59,777 bases of DNA from a virus: positions 1 through 59,777 of IMG/VR virus record IMGVR_UViG_3300044825_002288, one strand, 5' to 3'. This document shows positions 7,288-17,358 of the stretch, piece after piece; positions within the stretch are counted from its first letter, which is position 1, and every line of letters starts with the position of its first letter. Made by a program: the position numbers and the translations under genes. The notes under the pieces are model-generated. The model made no database searches. It worked only from the letters and a program-made list of their open reading frames with translations, and was not told the DNA's origin.

Positions 7288-9527
7288 TGACCCAAAAGGT
7301 TTTTGCTATCGATACCCTCGCTGGAATACAGCGGGACGGTACAGTATTTGATAAGCAGTTTTACAACGATGGCCGCTGGGTAAGGTTTCAGCGTGGCCGC
7401 CCCCGTAAGATCGGGGGATATCGTGTCATCTCTAATGAGCTAACAGGCCCATCGAGGGGTATTTGGGTCAACGCCCAAAATAACTTTAATTACATTTTCT
7501 CTGGTTATTCGGACGGACTTCAAGAGCTTGTCATTGACGATAACGGTGTGGGTGCTGGGGTGGTGAACTTCACGCTATCAGACTTCACCCCATCGGCATT
7601 AAATCTTTGGCAGTTTGATGGTTTTTACGATGTCGCTGGAGCAGGGGTTAGTTCGCTTGTCGCCCATCCAGGTCAAGACCTAGCGGCAATCGATAACACA
7701 ACAAACACCCCTGTTTTAATTGGTGACATCAACGGCACCACAATGAGTCAAATTGGTGTTTTTGATTTAAATGCAACCTTGGTAAATGGTTCGCCAAACA
7801 TAACTTTGGCCACGGCTAGCACTTTGGTTGGCGCTGGTCAGTCAGTGTCTGGAAACGGAATAGCGGCTAATACAACGGTAGTGTCTGTATCAGGCACAAC
7901 TGTAACGCTTTCACAAAACGCAACAATGTCAATTACCGATACAGTGACATTTAATAATAATGTATCGGTCTCCGGTGGTGTGGTCGTTTTGCATCCGTAT
8001 GTCTTTGTTTACGGAAACAATGGTCTTATAAGAAACTGCTCATCCGGAAACGCTCAGGATTGGGTCTCTGCAGATGCCAATGAGGTCAATGTAGCAACAG
8101 GCAAGATCGTTCAGGGTCTGCCAGTTCGTGGTGGTTCAAACTCTCCATCAGGGCTTTTTTGGTCAATTGACTCGCTAGTACGGGTATCTTACGCACCTCA
8201 ATCTTTGGGTATCCCAAATTCAGGAGATTTTGCTGCACCGACTTTTTGGCGGTACGACATTATCTCGTCCCAAACTTCAATTCTGTCATCTCAGTCGGTG
8301 ATTGAATATGACGGTGTTTATTACTGGTGCGGAGTAGACCGATTCTTGCTCTATAACGGTGTGGTCAAAGAGATTCCTAATCAGATGAATCAAAACTACT
8401 TCTTTGATAATCTGAACTACACCCAAAGACAAAAAGTTTGGGCAACGAAAGTTCCCCGATTTGGTGAGGTGTGGTGGTTCTATCCCAAGGGAAACTCAAC
8501 TGAGTGCAACGATGCCATCATCTATAACATCCGTGAAAACACTTGGTATGACGCTGGGACTGCTTTAGGCGCCCGTCGATCAGCAGGATACTTCTCTCAG
8601 GTTTTTGCTTACCCTGTTGAGGCTGATTGGGTAACTCTCCCGCAAGAAACAGTCTTGGTTGAGTCGATGAGCTATATCTTAGGTTTAGATAAGATTGGCT
8701 TGGACACCTATTACACAGAACTAAAAACCAATTTGCTTGTTACGGGAGCAGATATTCCGGCAAGCACCACCCTTACCGCCATACAGTCTAGCGGGGTTAA
8801 AACCCTAGGAACCTTGACGGCTGGATCGGGCTACACAGATGGAACTTATAACAATGTTCCATTTACTGGCGGTTCAGGTGCTGGAGCTACCGCACAAGAA
8901 ATCATAATAGTTGCCGGTCAAGTCATTTCGGTCACGCTTGGTGAGTATGGTGCTGCATATCAAATTGGCGACTCCCTGTCAGCGGATGATGCCGATCTTG
9001 GGGGTGGTGGAGGTGCTGGTTTTGCCATCGATGTAGATGCGCTTTATGTGATGGTTTTAAGCCTATCGAGCGCACCGACGGCTACTGACACCGCAGAATT
9101 AACTTTTTCAACCCCTGAGAATCGGATTGAGGTCTATCAGCACGAGATTGGGACTGACGCAATTAACGGCCAAAACATTACTGCAATTGAGTCTTATTTT
9201 GAGACCTCAGATCTTGGGTGGGTTGCCGGCGGCCCTTCCCAGCCATCAATGGACGGTGCGAATCGGTGGTTAAGGCTTGAGCGGATTGAGCCGGACTTTA
9301 TCCAAAACGGGCAGATGAGCGTAATCGTTACCGGACGGCCATACGCTCAGATTGAGGATCAAGACTCTAGCCCCTATGTCTTTGATCCGAACACCGGAAA
9401 GATTGATATGAAAGAGCAGCGCCGGGAACTACGGTTGCGGTTCATTTCTAATGTGGTCGGTGGCAACTATCAGCTGGGTCGTGTCATCCTTAACGCAGAT
9501 ATCGGCGATGTCCGAGGATACTCATGA
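7287..9527 (+). CDS. Tail nozzle / P22 gp10-like hub protein (746 aa)
   Basis: The N-terminus (FYNDGRWVRFQRGRPRKIGGY) and the core (YYWCGVDRFLLYNGVVKEIP, VWATKVPRFGEVWWFYPKG) match the beta-propeller nozzle proteins related to P22 gp10, which close the tail channel of short-tailed phages. Two inserts are evident: an Ig-like Val/Thr-rich stretch at about residues 160-230, and a Gly-rich GSGYTDGTYNNVPFTGGSG module at about 510-590 that recurs in phage structural proteins. Near 710 the sequence EQRRELRLRF fits the family end. Confidence 0.72.
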   Translation: MTQKVFAIDTLAGIQRDGTVFDKQFYNDGRWVRFQRGRPRKIGGYRVISNELTGPSRGIWVNAQNNFNYIFSGYSDGLQELVIDDNGVGAGVVNFTLSDFTPSALNLWQFDGFYDVAGAGVSSLVAHPGQDLAAIDNTTNTPVLIGDINGTTMSQIGVFDLNATLVNGSPNITLATASTLVGAGQSVSGNGIAANTTVVSVSGTTVTLSQNATMSITDTVTFNNNVSVSGGVVVLHPYVFVYGNNGLIRNCSSGNAQDWVSADANEVNVATGKIVQGLPVRGGSNSPSGLFWSIDSLVRVSYAPQSLGIPNSGDFAAPTFWRYDIISSQTSILSSQSVIEYDGVYYWCGVDRFLLYNGVVKEIPNQMNQNYFFDNLNYTQRQKVWATKVPRFGEVWWFYPKGNSTECNDAIIYNIRENTWYDAGTALGARRSAGYFSQVFAYPVEADWVTLPQETVLVESMSYILGLDKIGLDTYYTELKTNLLVTGADIPASTTLTAIQSSGVKTLGTLTAGSGYTDGTYNNVPFTGGSGAGATAQEIIIVAGQVISVTLGEYGAAYQIGDSLSADDADLGGGGGAGFAIDVDALYVMVLSLSSAPTATDTAELTFSTPENRIEVYQHEIGTDAINGQNITAIESYFETSDLGWVAGGPSQPSMDGANRWLRLERIEPDFIQNGQMSVIVTGRPYAQIEDQDSSPYVFDPNTGKIDMKEQRRELRLRFISNVVGGNYQLGRVILNADIGDVRGYS

Positions 9528-9796
9528 GCACGCCTAAGAATCCTGTTGGTGGCCAGCCGCTGGTTTATGACCCGCGGTTTCATTCTTTTGAGTCTTGGGC
9601 GGCATTGATGTGCGAGCAATATGCCGCTCAACAGTTAGAGATTCCTAATCAGCTAACCGATTGGAAGTTATGGGGTGATGGATTAAAGGCTATTGATATC
9701 TTTACGAATGAGGCCATACCGTCAACGGAAAACTATGAAAATTGGTATGACTGGGCTGCAGCACTGCTCGCCGCAATAAATCCGAGGGTAGCGTAA
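9524..9796 (+). CDS. Small tail-associated protein (90 aa)
   Basis: Acidic, Trp-rich protein (SFESWAALMCEQYAAQQ, LTDWKLWGDGLKAIDIF, YENWYDWAAALLAAINP). It overlaps the nozzle gene by 4 nt and is followed after 2 nt by the large tail protein. No family recognised. Position suggests a minor tail or connector protein. Confidence 0.6.
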   Translation: MSTPKNPVGGQPLVYDPRFHSFESWAALMCEQYAAQQLEIPNQLTDWKLWGDGLKAIDIFTNEAIPSTENYENWYDWAAALLAAINPRVA

Positions 9797-9798
9797 AA

Positions 9799-12700
9799 AT
9801 GGTATACAACGCATCTCTAGCTAATTTTTTGGCATCTCAAGATGTTCCATATCAAGGGCCAGCCCTAACAAATGAGCAGATTGTTTCAGGTCTGCAGTCT
9901 TTTCCTGGCGCCACCGATGCAGAAATTGCCGCTGCGGCACAATACTTTGGTGTGTCTCCAACTCAGTTGGCTCAAGCCACCCAATTAAATCCACAAGATG
10001 TTCAGTCAAGGTTTGATGCAGCTGTAGCTACAAATCAAGACATTCAAAATAGAATTAACGAGGCTTATCGAAATATTGGAATTACATCAGCTGACCGCCC
10101 AGGCTCTGACTATTGGACATCTCAGCTTCAGTCAGGCGCCATACGCCCGGAAGACTTTACCCGTCAATTTTTAACAGCCGCTAGTGGTGTAACTGATCCA
10201 ACCTATGCCTCAAATGTAGCCCTTGCACAACAACAGCTTGGTGCTTTAAATCGAGCATACACAGAAGAAACTGGCTTATTGCATCAGGGAAGTCTTGGAA
10301 ATGTAACTGACCGAGATAATAGAACCTACGATACCGCCACAATCTTAAATCTTGCTAATCAAATTGCGCCAAATGTGGGCAGTTTGAGTGGCGGTATTTT
10401 TGCTACCCGGGGCGAAAGCGTTGGATTTGGTTTTGATGAGGCCAGTCGAATTCTAGGAAGGGAAGCTAACCCCGTTGATCAGGTAATTCTTGATATGGCA
10501 AGAAACCTGAATCAAATGGGGGTAACCGATCTTCGGCAAGTACAGGTTCGACCCACAATTGGTGACGCAAATGTTCAGTATCGAATGGATGAGTTTGGTC
10601 AGCCAACCGGATATTACATAGGCGGCGGTGGTGCCGAAGAAGGCTCATATTTAACGAGAAGCCTTACTCCAGAAGAAATAGCTCGGATAGAAACTCGAAC
10701 AGTAAATGATCTAGAGGGTGGAACGGTTACAGAACGGTTTATTCGTGGAATTCCAACAAGTTACTCTTTATACGCCGCAGATAGGTTGCTGGCTCAAAGT
10801 CCAATTAGCCCAGAGGGGCTGGCCTATCAAATAGGAAAAACCTACAGTGGTCCCGGAATGACGGGCTATCGGATCGTTATGAATCCAACGACCGGTACTC
10901 CGCAATTTACAACTTATGGCTCAGATACCGGCCAAGGCGCTCTAATTTCAGCAGCGCTGACTATGGCGTCGTTTATTCCTGGTGTTCAGCCTTTCGCTCA
11001 AGCAGCCGGAGCGCTTTGGGCAGCAAGCCAAGGAAACACCATTGGGGCTTTGGCATCATTGGCCGGAATGGGTGGCTATAACAATGTGTCTACTGCTTTA
11101 AATGTTGCCAACGCCGTAGATCGAGGCGATCTGTTAAGCGCTGCTACATCTTTGATGAGTAATTCTACTATTTCTAATTCGGTGGGAAATGTAACTTTAG
11201 ATGGAAACATTACTCTTCGAGATGTAGGAAATGCCGCAAATCTTGTTAATTCAATATCAACAGGAAATGTATCCGGCATGTTGTCTTCAGCTGGTGCGCT
11301 CACTAATAGCGCTGATTTGAATACGGCAGCTGCAGCAGTAAGAGTTATTACTGCTATTGAAAGTGGAAATATTGCCGGAGCGGTAAACGCCGCAGCTGGA
11401 CTAAACAACACTCTAAATGCTGCAAATAATTTGAACAACAGAGAGGTTGTGACAAACATAGCTTCTTCGGTAGCCGAAGGGGTAAATTCCGGAACGGACG
11501 AGGCAACCACATGGGGCTCAATTTATAACAGTGCCATAACCGCAGGGGCTTCAGAGCAAGAAGCAATTGATGCGGCTAATTTCATCAGCTCAACCAACGA
11601 ATCATCACTAACGCCAGTCAATGTATCAAGTACATCAGATACGGCACCAGCCGGATTTGAAACTGAAATTGAAGGCGTAACTCAAACCGGGCCGGATGAC
11701 TTTGCGGGGTTTGATCAAGCAGCCCGAGATACTGCCGAGCGGACTACTCTTAATATTGCCAATGATCAGGCTGATAGTTTAGAAGAGGCGGCAGCACTAG
11801 CAGGTGCTAGAGGATTTACAAGTTTTAACTACGCCGGCAACAACTATCAGGTCTCAGCAAGCACCGCAGAATTAGCAAGTCAGATTGCCTCAGCAGAAAT
11901 TGCTGCTCAGACAAATTTCTCTGATGCTTACAGAACTGCGCGGGAGTACCTTGGTCCGGGCAAAGTATTTGAGTGGAATGGTAATCAGTACAGCACAGAC
12001 ACAAGGGAGGAAAACCCATCCCTAGCGGCGGCCTCCGATCAGATTCGGGCGGCCAACATGGGTGTGGCTAACGGCCGTGGAACCTATGCTGGATACGATG
12101 AGAGCGCTGTAGACCAAGCACTGACATCTTTGGGAACCTTTGATGAGTTCATGCGGGCAACAACCGAAGATGGCCAAAAGATTGTTGTTGACGACAAGAT
12201 TAGCAAGGATTTAATTACCCCCTTGGTTCGGGTGTTTGGTCTCACAACCCGAGCCACCGGTGAGCTTGCCGAGAGTTTGGCAGGAAGTTTAGTGGCAATA
12301 AACGCATTGGATAAAGACAGTCCAATTTTAAAAGCCGCAACACAACTAAAAAATTCATCTGCCCACGCTGTTGGAAACGATATTGCTCAAGCTGAAAAGA
12401 ATGTGTTTGAGCGAGTAAGCGCGGCCAATGGTGCGATAGAAAAAGGTAAAGAGTTGTTCCGAGCAATGTGGGACAACCCCATAACAATATTTACTTTGCC
12501 GTTTAATGAAGGTGTTCAAGAGATTGTTCCTTTGCTTACCGGTGTTGGGGCGGCCAAATGGCTTGGTACGGTAGCAGGATTGGCAACAAGCGCAGGGGTA
12601 AATGCCGCAGAGGCCGCTGGCGCTAATTACAACGAAACAGTTTCTATGGCCAAGCGGTCTGGAATGTCTGATGAAGATGCCCATGCCGCAGGACAAAAGT

Positions 12701-14667
12701 CAGCCTTGGCAGCAGGCACGGTAGCCGCAGTTCTTGGCCCGGCTGCAGAACTTCCGTTTATTAAACGGGCCGCAGGAGACTTAGCATCAGAGGCGGCTGG
12801 TAGCGTCGTTAAAAGAGCGGTTGGGGCTGGAACCCGAGAGGCGGTAACTGAGTATCCGGAAGAGGCGTTGGCATCTATTGCATCGGACTATTTTGCAACT
12901 GGGACGGTAGATTTAAATAAGGCCCTGACTCAAGGAACCATTGCATCGGTAACCGCAGGCAAAACTGTAGGTGCATATTCAGTCGTTACAGATGTTATGG
13001 CCGATCGACCTGCTACAGATCAAATTCTGTCCTCAGGTGCGGTAACAGATACCCAGCGTCCGGTTGTAGATCAGACAATAACTACTGCTTTACAGAACAA
13101 TCAAAACTTGGCAGATGCTGGAAATCAGATTAGTTCAAGTCTAATTGAAGCTGGTATTAGCGAAGAGCAGGCAAACAATATTGCAAATACGGTTGTTGCA
13201 GAACAACTTATAAACAACATCCGGTCTGAGGGAACTGAGTTCAATATTGAGAACTTAAATCAGGCGGTGGGCGTAGACGCAAATGGTAACGCCGTGACTG
13301 TTGGAGATTTAATTGGTTCGTCAATAACTAACCGAGGCACTGAAACATTTATTACGCCAGATGTGGTTATTGGAACTAATGCTCAGGGCGGGGTGATGAC
13401 GCTCGGTGACTTAAGTACGGTACAAACCACCACAACCCCTACAGATGTTCAAACCGAAACAAGCACTGCAGGCGATGTTACAACCTCAGTTGATCCAAAT
13501 ACTGGTGCAACCACCACTATTAACACTAATGCTGAAACTAATGTAACGACTGAGACAACAACTCAGGGCAATACGGAAACAACAACGGTCACCGATCCAA
13601 ATGCAAACACGGCTACTCGCACAGAAACTAATGCCGAAACAAACACTCAGGTAACAACGACTAACGATGTCAATACAAATACGGTTACACAGACTACGGT
13701 TGATCCCAATACGAGCACTCAGGTTACTGTTGATACCAATACTAATACTACAACTCAGGTCACGACGGATAACAACACCAATACGCAAACAACCGTTCAC
13801 ACCGATCCGGTAAACAACACTCAGATTACAACTGTTGTTGATGGAAATACTGGTGAAATTATTGACGAAACAATCACGGAAGTGCCGGACGATTGGTCAC
13901 CGCCATCAATTGATGCTCCGCCAGTTACATCGACGACAACAACTCAGACAACGCGGCCAAGGGTGCAACAGCCTCGGCGAATTCCTCAGATGTTGGCAGC
14001 ACCAACAATTTTGAAGGAAACAGAATACATTTCCGATGATGACTTGACCTTTAAAGATCCATTTATTTCAAGCAAGGTCGGCCAAGAGAGATTTAAAGGA
14101 TCGCTTGATCCGTTTTTAGCCCAAGTGGAATCAGACCGTTTGGCGCAGGAATTTAATCAGTTGACACAACAGAATATTCGTGGGGGCGAAGATATGACGA
14201 ATTACTTTACCTACGGTGTCCCAATCGACATCGATCAGGTATTTCAAACAGTGCCAAGTTCCCTTGAAAATAAGGCTCCCGCAAACGATGAGGGCCCCAC
14301 CTTAATGGCTGCCGCCCGAGGCGGTTTGGCTACCCCCCTCATGGCGGCTGGGGGCTATGCCGGCGGCGGACTGCCCGTGGTGGCGCATTCGGGCAAGGCA
14401 AGGGTAGACTTCCGAGAGGGAGCGGCGGTTTCAGGGCCTGGGGACGGTCAGTCTGACGACATCCCCGCTATGCTTGCGGACGGAGAATTTGTGTTCCCGG
14501 CCGATGTGGTCGCCGCCCTAGGAAACGGGTCAACCAAGGCCGGATCGGAAAAACTTTACGACATGATGCACTCAATTAGAGCTCACCATCGATCAGCAAA
14601 ACCGAAGGATCTGCCACCCCCGGCAAAAAAGAATCCTTTGGATTATCTAAAGAAGGCTAGGAGATAA
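9799..14667 (+). CDS. Giant virion/tail protein with conserved C-terminal domain (1622 aa)
   Basis: Very large and modular. Residues 24-75 form a helical module also present in the 171-residue protein at 30461. Residues about 95-130 (PGSDYWTSQLQSGAI) resemble a DUF4214-like repeat. Residues about 380-640 are Ala/Asn/Gly-rich, and 860-1080 are Ala-rich helices with membrane-like stretches. Residues about 1209-1380 are an extreme Thr/Asn/Val low-complexity linker. The last 125 residues include AAGGYAGGGLP and then VSGPGDGQSDDIPAMLADGE with FVFPADVVAALGNGS, a domain I recall at the ends of many phage tail or ejection proteins. Probably an internal or ejected virion protein. Confidence 0.6.
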   Translation: MVYNASLANFLASQDVPYQGPALTNEQIVSGLQSFPGATDAEIAAAAQYFGVSPTQLAQATQLNPQDVQSRFDAAVATNQDIQNRINEAYRNIGITSADRPGSDYWTSQLQSGAIRPEDFTRQFLTAASGVTDPTYASNVALAQQQLGALNRAYTEETGLLHQGSLGNVTDRDNRTYDTATILNLANQIAPNVGSLSGGIFATRGESVGFGFDEASRILGREANPVDQVILDMARNLNQMGVTDLRQVQVRPTIGDANVQYRMDEFGQPTGYYIGGGGAEEGSYLTRSLTPEEIARIETRTVNDLEGGTVTERFIRGIPTSYSLYAADRLLAQSPISPEGLAYQIGKTYSGPGMTGYRIVMNPTTGTPQFTTYGSDTGQGALISAALTMASFIPGVQPFAQAAGALWAASQGNTIGALASLAGMGGYNNVSTALNVANAVDRGDLLSAATSLMSNSTISNSVGNVTLDGNITLRDVGNAANLVNSISTGNVSGMLSSAGALTNSADLNTAAAAVRVITAIESGNIAGAVNAAAGLNNTLNAANNLNNREVVTNIASSVAEGVNSGTDEATTWGSIYNSAITAGASEQEAIDAANFISSTNESSLTPVNVSSTSDTAPAGFETEIEGVTQTGPDDFAGFDQAARDTAERTTLNIANDQADSLEEAAALAGARGFTSFNYAGNNYQVSASTAELASQIASAEIAAQTNFSDAYRTAREYLGPGKVFEWNGNQYSTDTREENPSLAAASDQIRAANMGVANGRGTYAGYDESAVDQALTSLGTFDEFMRATTEDGQKIVVDDKISKDLITPLVRVFGLTTRATGELAESLAGSLVAINALDKDSPILKAATQLKNSSAHAVGNDIAQAEKNVFERVSAANGAIEKGKELFRAMWDNPITIFTLPFNEGVQEIVPLLTGVGAAKWLGTVAGLATSAGVNAAEAAGANYNETVSMAKRSGMSDEDAHAAGQKSALAAGTVAAVLGPAAELPFIKRAAGDLASEAAGSVVKRAVGAGTREAVTEYPEEALASIASDYFATGTVDLNKALTQGTIASVTAGKTVGAYSVVTDVMADRPATDQILSSGAVTDTQRPVVDQTITTALQNNQNLADAGNQISSSLIEAGISEEQANNIANTVVAEQLINNIRSEGTEFNIENLNQAVGVDANGNAVTVGDLIGSSITNRGTETFITPDVVIGTNAQGGVMTLGDLSTVQTTTTPTDVQTETSTAGDVTTSVDPNTGATTTINTNAETNVTTETTTQGNTETTTVTDPNANTATRTETNAETNTQVTTTNDVNTNTVTQTTVDPNTSTQVTVDTNTNTTTQVTTDNNTNTQTTVHTDPVNNTQITTVVDGNTGEIIDETITEVPDDWSPPSIDAPPVTSTTTTQTTRPRVQQPRRIPQMLAAPTILKETEYISDDDLTFKDPFISSKVGQERFKGSLDPFLAQVESDRLAQEFNQLTQQNIRGGEDMTNYFTYGVPIDIDQVFQTVPSSLENKAPANDEGPTLMAAARGGLATPLMAAGGYAGGGLPVVAHSGKARVDFREGAAVSGPGDGQSDDIPAMLADGEFVFPADVVAALGNGSTKAGSEKLYDMMHSIRAHHRSAKPKDLPPPAKKNPLDYLKKARR

Positions 14668-14669
14668 GC

Positions 14670-15734
14670 ATGGCAATCACCCAAGGCTCCCCGTTACCTA
14701 ATATTACGCAGACGGAGACCCGCACCGATGTTGCGCCTGCGTATTACACCGACTACCTAACGGGGCTCTCAGAGGCCGCTAAAACGGCTATGGGGCGAAC
14801 TCCTGCAGAAGGGATAGCCGCCTACGACCCCCTACAGACGCAGGGCTACGGGATGATTCTTGGGGCGGCCACGGCCTATCAGCCGGGACTGACCGCCGCT
14901 GGGCAGACGGCCGCCACCGCTGCGGGAGGATTAAGGGGTTCCCGGATTGCTGAATTGATGGACCCCTATCAGAAGCAGGTCGTGGACGAGATGGCCCGCC
15001 TGCAGCAACAGAACCTACAGCAGTCGATTCTCCCCAGTCTGCGGGGCGCTTTCGTTGGCCGCGGAGACCTAGGAAGTCAAAGGTATGCCTCAGCCACGGG
15101 GCAGGCTTTAGCCAATATGCAGAGGAACCTGACCGGTCAGCAATATGGCGCCTTATCCGCTGGTTATCAGAACGCTCTAAAGGCCGCGATGGAGGAGCTA
15201 GACCTTCAGAATCGTGCCGCTCAGACCCAGGCCGCGATTGCCGGCAGGGAACAAGAATATGGCTTAACGGGTGCTGGAGCGCTAACCAAGGGCGGGGCGG
15301 AGCGTCAGGCTTATGAGCAGGCCAAGCTCGACTATCCCTTAAAACAAGCCACCTCTGCGGCCGCTTTGATGAGGGGATTTCAGATTCCAACGACCCAAAC
15401 ATCAACTTTTGTGGGACCGAAACCGGGCGCTTACTCTAAGTCGCCGCTTGAAAGCATAACCGGTGTGATGTCTGCGTTGGGATCAATCCGCGGCGGAAGC
15501 ACGGGCGATACCGCCTTAAGAGGAGCTTACAGCTTTTTGAGGAATTTATTACGAAATCAGGGTGGTTCAACGCCAACAGAGGGTGAACTTCAAGCTGATG
15601 AGGCAATTGATGAGCAGTATTGGAGAAGTCTTTTTGGCGGTGGTTCAAATACCAATTTTGACGATTTCTTTGAGGGCAGCACCTTAGAGTATAAGGCCGG
15701 TGGTCTTGCATCAATTAAGCCCAAGAAGGACTGA
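14670..15734 (+). CDS. Probable internal virion protein (354 aa)
   Basis: Ala/Gln-rich, mostly helical protein. The segment MDPYQKQVVDEMARLQQQN followed by LRGAFVGRGDLGSQRYA is a pattern seen in uncharacterised virion proteins of aquatic phages. The C-terminus is acidic and ends YKAGGLASIKPKKD, one of the Lys-Gly-Gly tails noted in several proteins here. It is 2 nt from both neighbours, within the internal-protein block ending in the transglycosylase. Function unknown; ejection protein is the best guess. Confidence 0.6.
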   Translation: MAITQGSPLPNITQTETRTDVAPAYYTDYLTGLSEAAKTAMGRTPAEGIAAYDPLQTQGYGMILGAATAYQPGLTAAGQTAATAAGGLRGSRIAELMDPYQKQVVDEMARLQQQNLQQSILPSLRGAFVGRGDLGSQRYASATGQALANMQRNLTGQQYGALSAGYQNALKAAMEELDLQNRAAQTQAAIAGREQEYGLTGAGALTKGGAERQAYEQAKLDYPLKQATSAAALMRGFQIPTTQTSTFVGPKPGAYSKSPLESITGVMSALGSIRGGSTGDTALRGAYSFLRNLLRNQGGSTPTEGELQADEAIDEQYWRSLFGGGSNTNFDDFFEGSTLEYKAGGLASIKPKKD

Positions 15735-15736
15735 TC

Positions 15737-17356
15737 ATGGCCGAAAAGATTGCGGGAGGATTTTTACCGGGTAGTGACCCGGAGGCCATGCAGGCAAACC
15801 TAGCCTATCAGCAGGCATTGGCTCGGATGCAGACTGCCCTCGAAGCCCGTCAAAACAGGATGTTTGATCCCACCCTGCTTGCAATAGCAGAAGGGATGTT
15901 AGGGCCGACACAAACCGGAAGTTTTGGAGAGGCTATTGGACGAACGGCAAAAAGCGTCCGTGAGTCTCAAGCTCAACAGGAAAAAGAAGAGCGGGATATC
16001 GCTCAAGCACAGCTTGGTTTGGCCGCATCTGGTATTGAGATGGAGCGCCTGAAAGGCCGTGAGCGTATAGCCAGAGAAATGTTTGGTCCGGCAGTTGGAG
16101 GTGCTTTGCCGACAAGCACGGGTGGCGGAGCATTGCCGACCACAACGGGTCCATTATCAAGTCCTCGCGCCCCCGCTGGCTTTGATACATCAATGGGCGT
16201 GAGAACCATGCCTCCAAATGCCGATATTGAAAATCGTCGGAATCAATTTATCAGGGCTGCAATGGCCAAGGGCGCAGATCCAGCAGACATTCTTAAGGAT
16301 TTGGCAAAATTTGATCAGGATCGGTTTATAAAGTCTGAGTCTGGAATTCAAGATCTTGGGTCTGGTTTGTTTTATCACACCAGCACCAAACTTGAGCCCA
16401 AGCAAGTTTACATAAGCGAAAACGAGGTTAGAACAATAAATGTAACCCCAGGCCAAGCAGCAAAACTTGATGAATTGGCAATGTCGGATGATAAACAAGC
16501 AGAGTACTACGATTATTTAAACAAAATAATGAGAGCTCCTGCGTCGGCTCGACCAAAGATTGATAAAACTACCCCAGAGGGTGGAGAGCGGCCACCAACA
16601 AGCCCAGCCGAAGCTGCTAACCGAGCCAGGATGCAAACCGTTGAGGAGCAGGCTCAGGATCTGAACTACCGTAAAGAGCGTGGCACCCTATCAGCAAAAG
16701 AACAGTCCGATGAGGCCAAGAATTGGTATCAGCGCGGTAGTGACGCTAGCAGCTTAAGAGATAACTATCGGATTCTAAAAGGAATTTTTGATCCAAGGAA
16801 CAAGTATTCACAAGTCTTAACTGGTGTATTTGAAAAAGGCGATACCAAATCTCAAATTGGACGCTTAATTGAGGAAGGCATTGTTGGAGAGGCGTTAAAG
16901 AATTCAATTAGAGATATTGCGACAAAAGCAGGACTTCCTGAGCAGGCTATAACTCAGTTGCAGGTTGCCGTTGGACTTATGTCTGACATTAAATTAAAAG
17001 CTAGCCGTATTATGGAAGGTCAAGGTACGGTGACTGAGGCCGAGCGTCGATTGATTGCAGAGTCTGTTATCAATGTTACGGATACACCAAGAACGATCTT
17101 GGCTAAGGCTGAATATCTTGATGCTCGGGCAAAATTTGAAGACGATAGAGCTAGGATGTTGAGAGACTTCAGGGATGATCGTCGTGACTACAACGACTTT
17201 GTCCGAAGCGCGGAATACAAGAAGCTGAAAAAAGATTACGAAGATAGTTTAGAAAAAATTGTTGAGCGTCGGCTTGGAGTAAAACTTCCACCACGAGATA
17301 CAGGTGGACGAGATAACGCTGGCGCCGCATCGCGTTTGCCTGAAAGCGTGAGGTAA
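15737..17356 (+). CDS. Probable internal virion protein (539 aa)
   Basis: Long helical protein. The N-terminus (MAEKIAGGFLPGSDPEAMQA) leads into a charged coiled-coil region (residues 35-115), a Gly/Pro/Thr linker (about 115-150), and further helices to a Lys/Arg-rich end (DFRDDRRDYNDFVRSAEYKK). No enzymatic motif seen. The position between the 354-residue protein and the transglycosylase is that of podoviral ejection proteins. Confidence 0.6.
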   Translation: MAEKIAGGFLPGSDPEAMQANLAYQQALARMQTALEARQNRMFDPTLLAIAEGMLGPTQTGSFGEAIGRTAKSVRESQAQQEKEERDIAQAQLGLAASGIEMERLKGRERIAREMFGPAVGGALPTSTGGGALPTTTGPLSSPRAPAGFDTSMGVRTMPPNADIENRRNQFIRAAMAKGADPADILKDLAKFDQDRFIKSESGIQDLGSGLFYHTSTKLEPKQVYISENEVRTINVTPGQAAKLDELAMSDDKQAEYYDYLNKIMRAPASARPKIDKTTPEGGERPPTSPAEAANRARMQTVEEQAQDLNYRKERGTLSAKEQSDEAKNWYQRGSDASSLRDNYRILKGIFDPRNKYSQVLTGVFEKGDTKSQIGRLIEEGIVGEALKNSIRDIATKAGLPEQAITQLQVAVGLMSDIKLKASRIMEGQGTVTEAERRLIAESVINVTDTPRTILAKAEYLDARAKFEDDRARMLRDFRDDRRDYNDFVRSAEYKKLKKDYEDSLEKIVERRLGVKLPPRDTGGRDNAGAASRLPESVR

Positions 17357-17358
17357 TA

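Noticed and set aside
14788-15405. 205-codon minus-strand frame inside the internal virion protein gene
   Set aside because: Arg/Pro/Ser-rich composition typical of an antisense shadow; the plus-strand gene is continuous with its operon.
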